A DNA stretch of 64,000 nucleotides, from contig NZ_JADBEF010000001.1 of NCBI RefSeq assembly GCF_014873535.1, positions 3,162,001 to 3,226,000 on the forward strand, read 5' to 3'. Numbering within the stretch: position 1 is the first letter of the stretch; the number at the start of each line of letters is the position of its first letter. Under the pieces are notes generated by a model. The model saw only the letters and a program-made list of their open reading frames with translations, made no database searches and was not told where the DNA came from. Made by a program: the position numbers and the translations under genes. Shown here one piece after another: positions 52,442 to 61,475 of the stretch. This stretch comes from Nonomuraea africana. Lineage in GTDB: Bacteria; Actinomycetota; Actinomycetes; Streptosporangiales; Streptosporangiaceae.

Positions 52442-54046
52442 GTGCCGCGTGGCCGTACGATCGCGATCGTTTCAGGGGTCAGTGTGCTGGCGGTGGGGGC
52501 CGCGGCCGGGGGTGCCTGGTGGGTGCTGCACACGCGCGGCACCCCGCAGGAGACCGCCCAGCGCTTCGCCGCGGCCTGGCAGGCGGCCGACATGGGCAGG
52601 ATGACGGCCGAGCTGGCCGCTCCCGCCTCGCTGGCCGCCTATGAGCAGCAGCGCAAGGGGCTGAACGTCGAGCGGACCACCGTCAAGCTCGGGCAGGCCG
52701 TCGAGACGGGCGACGGCACCGCCAGGGCTCCCTACACCGCCACCCTCACCCTGAGGAACATCGGCGAGTGGACCTACACCGGCCAGATCGACCTGAAGGT
52801 CGCCGACAGGGCCTGGAAGGTCGCCTGGACCCCCGCGACCGTGCACCCCTCACTGACCGGCCAGGCCACCTTCTCTCTCAAGACGGACTGGCCGGCACGG
52901 GCGGCGATCATCGACTCCTCGGGCGAGCGCATGGACACCGGCGAGGTCGGCGGCTCGGTCCAGCAGCTGGTCGGCTTCCTCGACAAGGCCACCGCCAAGG
53001 ACGTCGCCAAGCTCGGCCCCTCCTACAAGGTCGGCGACGCGGTCGGCAGGGGCGGCCTGCAGGAGACCTTCCAGAAGCGCCTGGCGGGCACTCCCGCCAC
53101 CGAGATCCGGCTCGGCGACACGACGCTGACCAAGATCAAGGGCAGCGCGGGCAAGCCCCTTGAGACCACGCTCGACCCCCGCGTCCAGGCCGCCGCCGTC
53201 GCCGCCGTCCGCGACCTGCCCAAGCCGGCCTCCCTCGTCGCAGTACGGCGCGGCACGGGCGAGATCCTCGCCGTGGTCAACAACCGCGGCGGCTTCAACA
53301 GGGCGCTCGACGGCCGCTACCCGCCGGGCTCCACCTTCAAGGCCGTTACCGCGCTCGCCCTGCTCGCCGAGGGCGTCTCCCCCTCCGAGCGGGTGACCTG
53401 CCCCAAGTACGCCACTATCGGCGGCCTGAAGGTCCGCAACTCCGAGCACGCCGAGTACGGCTCGCTCACCTTCTCGGACGCCTTCGCCTACTCCTGCAAC
53501 ACCACCTTCGCCCCGCTCACCGCCGAACGGCTGGGCCCGGACAAGCTGCTGGAGGCGGCCGAGATGGTCGGCTTCAACCAGCCTCTGTCCATCGGCGTCC
53601 CCGCGGCCAAGGCCAGCTTCCCCAAGGCCAAGTCCGACGCCGAGCTGGCCGCCGAGTCCTTCGGCCAGGCGCGCATCACCGCCAGCCCGCTGGTGATGGC
53701 CGCCGCGGCCGCCGCGCTCGCCGACGGCACGTGGCGCCCGCCGACGCTGGTGAAGGGGCTCGAGCAGAAGGCCGAGGAGGTCGAGCTGCCCGAGGGCGTG
53801 GCCGACCAGCTGCAGCCGATGATGTCGGCCGTGGTCACCACGGGCACCGCGAAGGCGGCGGGCCTGCCGGCGGGCACCCGCGGCAAGACCGGCACGGCGG
53901 AGTACGGGACGGGTCCCGAACTGCCGTCGCACGCGTGGTTCATGGGGCACAAGGACGACGTGGCCTTCGCGGTGGTCGTGGAGGGCGGTGGCGGCGGCGG
54001 CAAGGTCGCGGCCCCCGTCGCCGCGGACTTCCTGCGCGGCCTCTGA
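52442..54046 (+). CDS. Class B penicillin-binding protein with NTF2-like N-terminal domain
   Basis: A 534-residue peptidoglycan transpeptidase anchored by one N-terminal helix (IAIVSGVSVLAVGAAAGGAW). An NTF2/MecA_N-like domain follows (ETAQRFAAAWQAADMGRMTA), then a linker domain, then the catalytic domain with Ser297 in PPGSTFKAV (S-T-F-K), Ser351 in YSCNTTFAP (S-C-N) and Lys482 in RGKTGTAEYG (K-T-G). It cross-links cell wall outside the membrane. GTG 52442 is given, after a GGGGG-rich ribosome site. Confidence 0.92.
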   Translation: MPRGRTIAIVSGVSVLAVGAAAGGAWWVLHTRGTPQETAQRFAAAWQAADMGRMTAELAAPASLAAYEQQRKGLNVERTTVKLGQAVETGDGTARAPYTATLTLRNIGEWTYTGQIDLKVADRAWKVAWTPATVHPSLTGQATFSLKTDWPARAAIIDSSGERMDTGEVGGSVQQLVGFLDKATAKDVAKLGPSYKVGDAVGRGGLQETFQKRLAGTPATEIRLGDTTLTKIKGSAGKPLETTLDPRVQAAAVAAVRDLPKPASLVAVRRGTGEILAVVNNRGGFNRALDGRYPPGSTFKAVTALALLAEGVSPSERVTCPKYATIGGLKVRNSEHAEYGSLTFSDAFAYSCNTTFAPLTAERLGPDKLLEAAEMVGFNQPLSIGVPAAKASFPKAKSDAELAAESFGQARITASPLVMAAAAAALADGTWRPPTLVKGLEQKAEEVELPEGVADQLQPMMSAVVTTGTAKAAGLPAGTRGKTGTAEYGTGPELPSHAWFMGHKDDVAFAVVVEGGGGGGKVAAPVAADFLRGL

Positions 54047-54390
54047 CCCACCACGGGATCCTGAGCGGCTCCGTGAAGGAAGACGCCCGACTGGCCGCGC
54101 CCATCTCCCGGAGCAGGGTCACGCTTTGTGCAACCCGCACCACCGCCGGCACGAAGCACGGTCAGGCCTTGTGGCACCCGGCACCGCCGCCGGCACCGCC
54201 GCCGGCACCGCCGCCGGCACTGCCGCCGGCACAGAGCAGGGTCAGCCTCGGGCACCCGCATCACCGGGGGCCCCAGTAGCAATCGCGGAAAATCCAACGA
54301 ACCTATCTCCGACCTGCGGTTGCATGGGTTCCGGTGCGCGGATCGCTTCGGGGGCGTCCCCCGGTTTGTCGGAGTTGTTGTCCAGGTGGT
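54047..54390. repeat. Minisatellite region without a gene
   Basis: The unit GGCACCGCCGCC is repeated four times (54180-54227, one unit with a single change) plus a partial copy. Around it a longer degenerate unit, GAGCAGGGTCA followed by a GCACCCGC motif, occurs about three times (near 54112, 54150 and 54234). No coding frame with homology is present. The region separates the PBP gene from the integrase remnant. Confidence 0.7.
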
Positions 54391-54845
54391 TCAGGTCTTG
54401 CGGGGCGCTTTGGGATCACGGCGGGCGACGTGGTGGGCGACGGCGTCTACGCCGGGGCGGGAGTAGCGCTCCAGGGAGCGCATAGAGGCGTGCCGGGAGC
54501 GGACGAGCAGGGTGGGGTCGTTGGTGCCGTCCTCGGCTTCGTGGGTGAGCGCGGAGTGCCGTAGCTGGTGCAGGGTCCATCCGCCGCGCAGCTCGAGTGA
54601 GGCGGGGTCGGTGACGCCGGGGTTGGCCAGGGCCCGAGCGTGGAACTCGAACAGTTCAGCGGCGCGCCGGTAGTACAGCCGGGCTTTGCCGGTGGCCTTG
54701 CACACGTCCAGGGACGGGGTGCGGGGGGAGTTTTGCGTTCGGTGAGGAACATCGGTCCGCGTACGCCTCGATCTCGGCCGTCGAAGGAGGCGGTCCAGGT
54801 CAGGATGGCCGCGATCATGAGCTTGCCGCGCAGTAAATCCGGCAT
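54391..54845 (-). pseudogene. Tyrosine integrase C-terminal remnant
   Basis: The minus strand reads WTLHQLRHSALTHEAEDGTN then DPTLLVRSRHASMRSLERYS, with H-x-L-R-H, R-H and Tyr of the catalytic C-terminus. The part before it, ILTWTASFDGRDRGVRGPMF LTER, is in another frame; the shift sits at a run of six Gs on the plus strand (54723-54728). The N-terminal half is absent. It is a relic of an integrated phage or element. Confidence 0.75.
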
Positions 54846-55010
54846 TTACTGCGGCAGTCACTCTGCGATGCAGGCAAAGATCTGCCCCGGCGCAGAGGTC
54901 TGCGGTTGGGCCGACGAGCGATGGACCGCTTGGGATGCCGGCGATACCGAGACAGCGATCCTTATGGCTCCTTAACATGTAGAAGCCTAAAGTGCTAGCA
55001 AGCTAGATAA
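54846..55010. promoter_or_regulatory. Promoter region of the GntR/ABC operon with CTAGC palindrome
   Basis: 165 bases, more AT-rich than the surroundings. CTAGC-AA-GCTAG (54995-55006) is a short palindrome ending four bases before the GntR ATG and is a likely autoregulatory operator for a YtrA-type regulator. No gene was recognised in the rest. Confidence 0.5.
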
Positions 55011-55415
55011 ATGGAGAAGCCGTTGATCGAGTTCCATCTGGACGGCAGGTCGGGTGTTTCGCCGTACCTGCAGCTGGTCCAGCAGGTACGGCAGGCCCTG
55101 CGGCTCGGCCTGCTGCGTGAGGGTGACCAGCTCCCGACCGTCAAGGAGGTGGTGGCGCGGCTGGCGATCAACCCCAACACAGTGCTCAAGGCCTACCGGG
55201 AACTCGAGCACGAGGGCTTGGCGGCGGCCCGGCCGGGCGTGGGGACGTTCGTGACGAAGACGCTGACCGACGCCTCGTTGGCTGCGCATGGCCCGCTGCG
55301 TCAAGACCTGCGGCGCTGGCTGGCCAAGGCCCGCCGGGCCGGCCTCGACGACGAAAGCATCGAGGCCCTGTTCATGACCACCTTTCGGACCGCCTCTCAG
55401 GAGGACATAGCGTGA
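55011..55415 (+). CDS. GntR-family regulator, YtrA subfamily
   Basis: A 134-residue regulator. YLQLVQQVRQALRLGLLREG is the first helix of the GntR wHTH, DQLPTVKEVVARLAINPNTV is the HTH, and KAYRELEHEGLAAARPGVGT is the wing. The C-terminus is the short helical type of YtrA, without an effector domain. YtrA regulators control ABC transporter operons encoded downstream, as here. Its stop overlaps the ABC start (GTGA). An operator palindrome overlaps the leader. Confidence 0.9.
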   Translation: MEKPLIEFHLDGRSGVSPYLQLVQQVRQALRLGLLREGDQLPTVKEVVARLAINPNTVLKAYRELEHEGLAAARPGVGTFVTKTLTDASLAAHGPLRQDLRRWLAKARRAGLDDESIEALFMTTFRTASQEDIA

Positions 55416-56302
55416 CCGTTGTTCTGCAGGCTCAGGGACTGGGCAAGAAGTATGGCAAGCGCTGGGCGCTGAGGGACTGCACCGTCGACATCCCCGTCGG
55501 GCACGTCGTCGGGCTGGTCGGTCCCAACGGGGCAGGCAAGACGACACTGCTGAAGCTGGCCAGCGGCCAGCTGGAACCGACATCGGGCACCATCACCGTG
55601 CTCGGCGGCCGGCCTGCCGGCGGCCCTGCGCAGCTGGCCAAGGTCGGCTTCGTCGCCCAGGACACCCCCGTCTACGCCGGGCTCAGCATCGCCGATCACC
55701 TGCGGCTGGGAGCACGGCTCAACCCCGGCTGGGACGCCGTGATGGCGCGGGATCGGATCGCGCGGCTCGGTCTCAATCCCGCCCACCGGCCGGGCAAGCT
55801 CTCCGGCGGCCAGCGCGCCCAGCTCGCCCTCACCCTGGGCCTGGCCAAGCGGCCCGAGTTGCTGATCCTGGACGAGCCCGTGGCCTCGCTCGACCCGCTC
55901 GCCCGCCGCGAGTTCCTGCAGGGGCTGATGGAGGCCACCGTCGAGCACGAGTTCAGCGTCGTGCTCTCCTCCCACCTGGTCTCCGACCTGGAACGGGTCT
56001 GCGACTTCCTGATCGTCCTGGTCGACTCCCGCGTGCAGGTCGCCGGGGAGACCGACAAGCTGCTGGCCACCCACCACCGGCTCACCGGCCCGCGCCGCGA
56101 CCCCGACCGGCTGCCCGCCGACCAGCACGTGGTCTCCGCGCGCCACACCGACCGGCAGAGCACGTACGTCATCCGCACCGACGCCCCGATCCACGACCCC
56201 GCCTGGACGGTCACCCAGCTCAGCCTGGAGGACCTCGTCCTGGCCTACATGGACAAGCGCACCGAAGAGAACCGGCGCGTCGCCCTGGAGGTGCAGCGAT
56301 GA
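55412..56302 (+). CDS. ABC transporter ATP-binding protein
   Basis: A 296-residue ATPase from GTG 55412. Walker A is VGLVGPNGAGKTTLLKLA, the Q-loop is in VGFVAQDTPVYAGLS, the signature is KLSGGQRAQLALTLGLA, Walker B is LLILDEPVASLDPLARRE and the switch His is in VVLSSHLVSDLERVCD. The C-terminal tail (VTQLSLEDLVLAYMDKRTEE) is typical of YtrB-like partners. It overlaps the permease start by 4 bases and drives export with it. Confidence 0.92.
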   Translation: MTVVLQAQGLGKKYGKRWALRDCTVDIPVGHVVGLVGPNGAGKTTLLKLASGQLEPTSGTITVLGGRPAGGPAQLAKVGFVAQDTPVYAGLSIADHLRLGARLNPGWDAVMARDRIARLGLNPAHRPGKLSGGQRAQLALTLGLAKRPELLILDEPVASLDPLARREFLQGLMEATVEHEFSVVLSSHLVSDLERVCDFLIVLVDSRVQVAGETDKLLATHHRLTGPRRDPDRLPADQHVVSARHTDRQSTYVIRTDAPIHDPAWTVTQLSLEDLVLAYMDKRTEENRRVALEVQR

Positions 56303-57345
56303 TCTGGCTGACCTGGCGCCAGCTCCGCGGCTCGGCCGCGATGATGGCCGCGGTACTCGTCATCCTCGCCATCGTCTTAGCCCTGACCGGCCCGGACCTG
56401 GCCTCCCGCTACTCCGCCGGGATCGCCGCCTGTACCCAGGACAACACCTGCGGCCGCTTCTTCGACCGCTTCTTCGGCGGGCACGACATGCCCTTCATGG
56501 CCGTCAGCCTCGTCGTGCTGCTCCTGCCCGCTGTCGTCGGGCTCTTCTGGGGAGCACCGTTGATCACCCGCGAGCTGGAGGCCGGCACGCACCTGATGGT
56601 GTGGAACCAGAGCATCACCCGCACCCGCTGGCTGGCGGTCAAGCTCGGGCTCACCGGCCTGGTCGCCATGGCCGCCGCCTGCCTGTGCGGCCTCATGGTG
56701 ACCTGGTGGTCCGGCCCCCTGGACATGTCAGCCCCCGACGAACTCGCCCTGATGGCTCCCCTGGTGTTCGGCGCGCGCGGCATCGCCCCGATGGGGTACG
56801 CCGCCTTCGCCTTCGTCCTCGGCGTGACCGTGGGCATGGTGGTGCGCCGCACCCTGCCCGCCATGGCCCTCACGCTGGCCGTCTTCGCCGCGATCCAGCT
56901 CGCCATGCCGCTGCTGGTCCGTCCCCACCTGATGCCCCCGGTCACGTCGACCTTCGAGCTCGGCCAGGCGAACGTGGACGGCATCGGCATAAACCGGGAC
57001 CAAGGCGGAGCTGTGGATATTCACCTGAGGTCGGCCGTTCCCGGTCACGCGGGCGCCTGGGTCCTGTCCGGCAGCCTGGTCGATCCGTCCGGACGTACGC
57101 TCGGCAGCGGCGGCGAAGCCGCCGTCCCGGTCTCTACCACGTCCGGACCCTGCGCACCGTCGGGACCACCGAGCATGGACGCGTGCATGGCCGAGATCAA
57201 CCGGCTCGGCTACCGGCAGCAGGCGACCTACCAGCCCCTTGAGCGCTTCTGGCCCTTCCAGTGGATCGAGACCGGGATCTACGCCCTGCTCACCCTCGGC
57301 CTCACCTGGTTGTCCTTCTGGTGGATCCGCAGGCGCCTGTCATGA
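56299..57345 (+). CDS. ABC transporter permease with large periplasm-side loop
   Basis: A 348-residue membrane protein. MIWLTWRQLRGSAAMMAAVL is the first helix, FMAVSLVVLLLPAVVGLFWG and PLITRELEAGTHLMVWNQSI are ABC-2 features. Further helices are around 115-140 and 160-205, and the last is GIYALLTLGLTWLSFWWIRR. Between about residues 215 and 315 lies a long hydrophilic domain with two cysteines (GPCAPSG, MDACMAE), probably outside the cell. The stop overlaps the S41 protease start (ATGA). Confidence 0.85.
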   Translation: MIWLTWRQLRGSAAMMAAVLVILAIVLALTGPDLASRYSAGIAACTQDNTCGRFFDRFFGGHDMPFMAVSLVVLLLPAVVGLFWGAPLITRELEAGTHLMVWNQSITRTRWLAVKLGLTGLVAMAAACLCGLMVTWWSGPLDMSAPDELALMAPLVFGARGIAPMGYAAFAFVLGVTVGMVVRRTLPAMALTLAVFAAIQLAMPLLVRPHLMPPVTSTFELGQANVDGIGINRDQGGAVDIHLRSAVPGHAGAWVLSGSLVDPSGRTLGSGGEAAVPVSTTSGPCAPSGPPSMDACMAEINRLGYRQQATYQPLERFWPFQWIETGIYALLTLGLTWLSFWWIRRRLS

Positions 57346-58760
57346 CCGTCATCAGGACCGCGACCGCCGGGCTCGCCGTCCTCCTGGCGGCGGCCTGCAC
57401 GGCGCCGACGCCACCGCGCAGCCAGGCGAGCACGGCAGCCAGTACGGTCTGCTCGCAGCCCAAGGGCCGCCCCGGGGCGGAGACGCCCACCACGATCGAC
57501 GTCATCGAGCAGGCGTACTTCTGCATCCTCGGCAACTACTACAGCGGCGCCACGCTGGATGCCCGCTCGCTGCTGATCGCCGGATTCGTCGCCCTGACAC
57601 AGGAGCTCAACCGCAACGGGCGCGACGTGCCCGAGGCCACCATGCCGGCGCTGACCGGTGAACGGAAAGCCGACTGGACCGCTTTCGAGACCGTCTACCG
57701 CAAGACCACCGATCAGGTCCCCGACCTCCGCGACAAGCTGGCCGTCGTCACCCTCGAGGCCATCGTGGCCGGCCTCGGCGACAACCACGCCCGCTGGACG
57801 CACGACGTCAAACAGCACCCCGACCACTACGACGGTGACGGCTACAGCCTGGGTTTGCAGGCGAACGTCAACGGCCCCCAGGTGGACGGCAACCCCGGCG
57901 TCGCCCTCCCCCCGCTGTTCGTCACCACCGTGCAGGGCGGCGCGGCGCAGGCCGCCGGACTGCGCCCGGGCGACATCATCGAATCGATCAACGGATCGGC
58001 GCCCTTCATCGACGGGAAGGCCACCCCCGCGATCGCCGCCCTCTACCCGCGATATCCGGAGGCGCGCCCGGTCCGGCTGCGGCTCCTGCGGCAGAGCACC
58101 GGCCGCCGCTGGAGCGTGACGCTCAAGCCCGGCCTCTACCAGCGGGATCTGGCCGCCCTGCAAGTGGTGCAGTCGAAGCTGCTGGACGACAGCATCGCCT
58201 ATGTACGAATGCGCGGGTTCGCCTCCGACTCAGCGGACAGAGTCTTCAAGGCGATCTCCAGGCTGCGCACCGGCCGGACGCTCACCGGCGTCGTGCTGGA
58301 CCTGCGCGGCAACGGCGGCGGCAGCCCCCTGGAGGCGACCCGGCTGGTGAGCGCGTTCGCCCACGGTAAGGTCACCGCCTACCAGTGCACCGTGGACGGC
58401 AAGTGCGAGACCTCGCGGACCGACGACACCGTCGAGCTGATCGACCTGCCGCTGGTGGTGCTCACCGACCGCAGCTGCGCCTCGGCATGCGAGCACGTCA
58501 GCTCCGCGGTCAAGGACCTGCGCATCGGCCGGTTGGTCGGCACCAGAACCGCCGGCGTCATCTCCGGCCCGGCGCAGCCGTACCTGCTGAGCAACAACAC
58601 CATGCTGGGCTTCCCCACCAGGCACCACCTGGGGCCCAACCGTGAGGTGATCGACCGGATCGGCGTGCCCCCCGACCACCATGTGCCCCTGACCCCGCAG
58701 GACGCGGCCGCCGGGCGCGACCCCGCCCTGGCCAAGGCCCTGACCCTGCTGCACAAGTGA
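57342..58760 (+). CDS. S41-family (C-terminal processing) protease lipoprotein
   Basis: A 472-residue exported protease. The lipobox is in GLAVLLAAACTAPTPP, so it should be anchored to the outer face of the membrane. A PDZ-like segment, FVTTVQGGAAQAAGLRPGDI, is followed by the S41 core: SIAYVRMRGFASDSADRVFK, TGVVLDLRGNGGGSPLEATR and LTDRSCASACEHVSSAVKDL with Ser381. A Lys equivalent of CtpA is not clear, so the catalytic form may be that of tricorn-type S41 enzymes. Translation is coupled to the ABC permease, which is unusual. Confidence 0.87.
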   Translation: MTVIRTATAGLAVLLAAACTAPTPPRSQASTAASTVCSQPKGRPGAETPTTIDVIEQAYFCILGNYYSGATLDARSLLIAGFVALTQELNRNGRDVPEATMPALTGERKADWTAFETVYRKTTDQVPDLRDKLAVVTLEAIVAGLGDNHARWTHDVKQHPDHYDGDGYSLGLQANVNGPQVDGNPGVALPPLFVTTVQGGAAQAAGLRPGDIIESINGSAPFIDGKATPAIAALYPRYPEARPVRLRLLRQSTGRRWSVTLKPGLYQRDLAALQVVQSKLLDDSIAYVRMRGFASDSADRVFKAISRLRTGRTLTGVVLDLRGNGGGSPLEATRLVSAFAHGKVTAYQCTVDGKCETSRTDDTVELIDLPLVVLTDRSCASACEHVSSAVKDLRIGRLVGTRTAGVISGPAQPYLLSNNTMLGFPTRHHLGPNREVIDRIGVPPDHHVPLTPQDAAAGRDPALAKALTLLHK

Positions 58761-58772
58761 AGGGACCTCTCG

Positions 58773-59927
58773 ATGAGACAGATCCTGGCAGCCGCCGCAG
58801 GACTGGCCGTCCTGGCCGCGTCCGCCTGCTCAACGCCCACGCCGCCCCGCTCCGCCGCCCCGTCGGCCACGCCGACCGGCCCCGCCACCCTGCCCGCCCC
58901 CACCGGCGCCCATCCGGTCGGCACCACCGCCCTGTATCTGAAAGACGCCTCTCGCCCCGATCCGTGGAACCTCGACGTCGACGCCAGGGAGCTCAAGGTC
59001 ACCCTGTGGTATCCGACCAAGCAGCGGGACGGGCAGCGCGCGCCGTACATGACGCCGAAGGAATCGGAGCTCGCCATGAGGCGCTATGGGATCGCGGGCG
59101 TCCCGGACGACACGCTGAGCAAGACGCGCACGAACGCCATCAAAGACGCCGAACCCACGGGGCGGAAGCTTCCGCTGGTGGTGCTCTCCCCCGGCTTCAC
59201 CAATCCGATGAGCACGCTCACGTCCCTGGCCGAAGATCTGGCCAGCCGAGGGTACGTCGTGGCCGGGATCGACCACACCTACGAGAGCTACGCCACGACC
59301 TTCCCCGACGGGCGGGTCGCCGAATGCATCGCCTGCGACAGCGACACCGACCCGGGCTTCGGCACGGGGGTGGTTCAGGGCCGGGCGGCCGACGTCTCCT
59401 TCGTACTCGACCAGTTGCCATCAAAATGGGACGGTTCCGGCCTGATCGACCGCTCCAGGATCGCGATGGCAGGCCAGTCGATCGGCGGGGCCAGCGCCAT
59501 GGCGGCCATGGCGAAGGACTCCCGTGTGCGCGCCGGAATCGACATGGACGGCACCACCTACGCCCGGATCCCCAAGAGCGGGTTCTCCCGGCCGTTCATG
59601 TTCATAGGTTCGCCCCAGCACATCCCCGGCGGCCGCGACAATTCGTGGGACCGCGACTGGAAGCTGCTGACCGGGTGGAAGCGCTGGCTCGTGCTGTCGG
59701 GCGCGGAACACCAGTCCTTCACCGACGGCCCGCTGCTGGCGGGCACCCTCGGCATCAGGCCCCCCGCCGGCATTCTGCCCGCGGCACGCTCCGCCGAGCT
59801 CGCCCGCACGTACGTGGCAGCCTTCCTCGACCAGCACCTGAAGTCGCAGCGGCAGCCCCTCCTGGACAAGCCGTCATCACAGTACCCCGAGGTCAAGTTC
59901 TGCCCTGCGACCTGCGGTCAATCCTGA
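58773..59927 (+). CDS. Alpha/beta hydrolase lipoprotein (PAF acetylhydrolase/lipase-like)
   Basis: A 384-residue exported hydrolase. The lipobox is GLAVLAASACSTPTPP, nearly the same as that of the preceding protease. The fold elements are LKVTLWYPTKQRDGQRAPYM, LPLVVLSPGFTNPMSTLTSL, the nucleophile RIAMAGQSIGGASAMAAMA (Ser236), GIDMDGTTYARIPKSGFSRP (Asp region) and LVLSGAEHQSFTDGPLLAGT (His). The layout matches PAF-acetylhydrolase and cutinase-like lipases. It is 12 bases after the protease gene and likely the last gene of the operon. Confidence 0.87.
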   Translation: MRQILAAAAGLAVLAASACSTPTPPRSAAPSATPTGPATLPAPTGAHPVGTTALYLKDASRPDPWNLDVDARELKVTLWYPTKQRDGQRAPYMTPKESELAMRRYGIAGVPDDTLSKTRTNAIKDAEPTGRKLPLVVLSPGFTNPMSTLTSLAEDLASRGYVVAGIDHTYESYATTFPDGRVAECIACDSDTDPGFGTGVVQGRAADVSFVLDQLPSKWDGSGLIDRSRIAMAGQSIGGASAMAAMAKDSRVRAGIDMDGTTYARIPKSGFSRPFMFIGSPQHIPGGRDNSWDRDWKLLTGWKRWLVLSGAEHQSFTDGPLLAGTLGIRPPAGILPAARSAELARTYVAAFLDQHLKSQRQPLLDKPSSQYPEVKFCPATCGQS

Positions 59928-60065
59928 GGCCCCGCCGATCGTGGCCGGCACCTTGGGGTGAACTTCCGCAGATAGGTGTAGGACGCCTCCAACGCCGCCG
60001 GCCGCCCGTGGTCGCGTCCCGGATAATTCGTTGCAACGCAGGTCAACGAGGCGCCGTTGGCATTA

Positions 60066-60824
60066 CTAGCGCCGTTCAAGCGTGAGTAGCGGCTCAGAAA
60101 ACACAGGCGCCGGTGCGCCGGGATCTGCGGCGACAGCCTGCTCCAGGCGGCGGAAGCCGACCTCCAGCTCGTCGGGACTGAGGTGAGCGAAGAACGAAAG
60201 GGTGCGCAGGCGCAGCCGTTCGAGCATGTCACCGCGGGTGCCGAAGGACGGCTGGGTAACCGTGCCGAAGCTGGCAACGCGCCAGCCGTCCGACGTGAAC
60301 ATCGCGATGACCTCGTGCAGCGGCTGAAACAGCGAGGCGTCCACCTCAAAGCCGCGGGGGAAGTGCTCCAGCCACCACGGCCTGGGATGGTGGTCGCTGA
60401 AATTCGCGCGCAGTAGCAGCCGCCCGCCGGGCCTGAGCACCCTGGCCAGCTCCCGGGCCGCCCGCGGCTTGCCCTGCACGTGGTGCCAGGACAAGAACAT
60501 GAGAGCGTAGTCGGCGCTGCCGGACGGCACTGGCATGTCCTCGGCGGAGCCTGCCAGATACCGCACACCGGGATGCTGGGACTGCGCCTGCGCTATCTCG
60601 CGCATGCGGACCGACGGCTCGACGCCGGTGACTGGCCCGAACGCTCGCGCCAGCGCGGGGGTGAACCTGCCCGTCCCTGAGCCGACGTCCAGCCCCTCCA
60701 GCGGACGCCGCTCGGGCAGCACCGCTCCGAAGGCGCTGATCCATGCCTGCAACTGCTGCTCGGTGAGCGCACGGCCACGCGCGTAGTCCTGGTGCTGCTC
60801 CGTGTCGTAGTCGATCCGCCTCAT
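60066..60824 (-). CDS. Class I SAM-dependent methyltransferase
   Basis: A 252-residue methyltransferase of the Methyltransf_11 type. GLDVGSGTGRFTPALARAFG is the SAM motif I, GVEPSVRMREIAQAQSQHPG is motif II with its acidic residue, VPSGSADYALMFLSWHHVQG and ELARVLRPGGRLLLRANFSD follow. The substrate is a small molecule of unknown identity. ATG 60824 was chosen as GGGAG lies five bases before it. A 27-bp palindrome about 40 bases upstream is a likely operator. Confidence 0.88.
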   Translation of the reverse strand: MRRIDYDTEQHQDYARGRALTEQQLQAWISAFGAVLPERRPLEGLDVGSGTGRFTPALARAFGPVTGVEPSVRMREIAQAQSQHPGVRYLAGSAEDMPVPSGSADYALMFLSWHHVQGKPRAARELARVLRPGGRLLLRANFSDHHPRPWWLEHFPRGFEVDASLFQPLHEVIAMFTSDGWRVASFGTVTQPSFGTRGDMLERLRLRTLSFFAHLSPDELEVGFRRLEQAVAADPGAPAPVFSEPLLTLERR

Positions 60825-60863
60825 CACAGCTCCCGCGTGAGCCGGGCTACGGCGAACCGTCGG

Positions 60864-60890
60864 CCCGATATATCGACTTGATACATCGGG
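60864..60890. promoter_or_regulatory. 27-bp palindrome upstream of methyltransferase
   Basis: CCCGATATAT, a 7-base spacer, then ATACATCGGG are 10-bp arms with one mismatch. It lies 40 bases before the methyltransferase start in an otherwise gene-free stretch (60825-61051) and is a probable repressor binding site. No regulator gene is adjacent. Confidence 0.55.
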
Positions 60891-61051
60891 ACGATATGCG
60901 GCGTCGCGTCATGCCGCAAGGGATCGCGTTGACTCAACCACGGCAACGTGCACAGCTGGACGGCCGGCCCCAACCGCGCTTCAGGCCCGCGCCCGCCGAC
61001 ACGGCCCAGGTTGTGGATGAACCCCAGGTCCTTCCGCGTCAGCGTGAAGAA

Positions 61052-61342
61052 CTAGAAGGCCAGGGCGGCGGCCTCGTGGCGCAGCACCAGCAGCAGCAGC
61101 GTCGCCACCAGGGTGGCGATCAGCAGCCAGCTGACCATGATGATGACGGTCGACCGGCGCGGACGGCGGCGCGGAGCGGGCTTCTCGCCGTTCGCCTTGG
61201 CCTCGCGCCGACGCTCCGACTCCTCGCTTCGGCGCACACGGTCGTTGAACGACTCCAGCCGGGCGACGAGCCGTGGGTCCTCGTCGACGAGGTGGCGCTC
61301 GATCTGGGCCAGCAACCGCTCCTCGTCCTGCGACCAGGCCAT
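61052..61342 (-). CDS. DUF3040 small membrane protein
   Basis: A 96-residue protein of the actinobacterial DUF3040 family: MAWSQDEERLLAQIERHLVD then EDPRLVARLESF, a charged linker (RREAKANGEKPAPRRRPRR), and one or two membrane helices (STVIIMVSWLLIATLVATLL). ATG 61342 has a GGAGG site. The family function is unknown. It is divergent from the radical SAM gene. Confidence 0.85.
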   Translation of the reverse strand: MAWSQDEERLLAQIERHLVDEDPRLVARLESFNDRVRRSEESERRREAKANGEKPAPRRRPRRSTVIIMVSWLLIATLVATLLLLVLRHEAAALAF

Positions 61343-61475
61343 GGTGCACCTCCGGAACGCAAGCTCTGTGCCCCGATTACTGCCCAACCGTGAAGATCAT
61401 TATCCGTTCCAAGGGAAGGTAATTGCAGGCTCTTTCCCGTTGCGATCATTATCGAACCTGCGTTCTAATCATGCC

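Noticed and set aside
54180..54232. CRISPR array
   Set aside because: The 12-bp units are contiguous without spacers and there are no cas genes.
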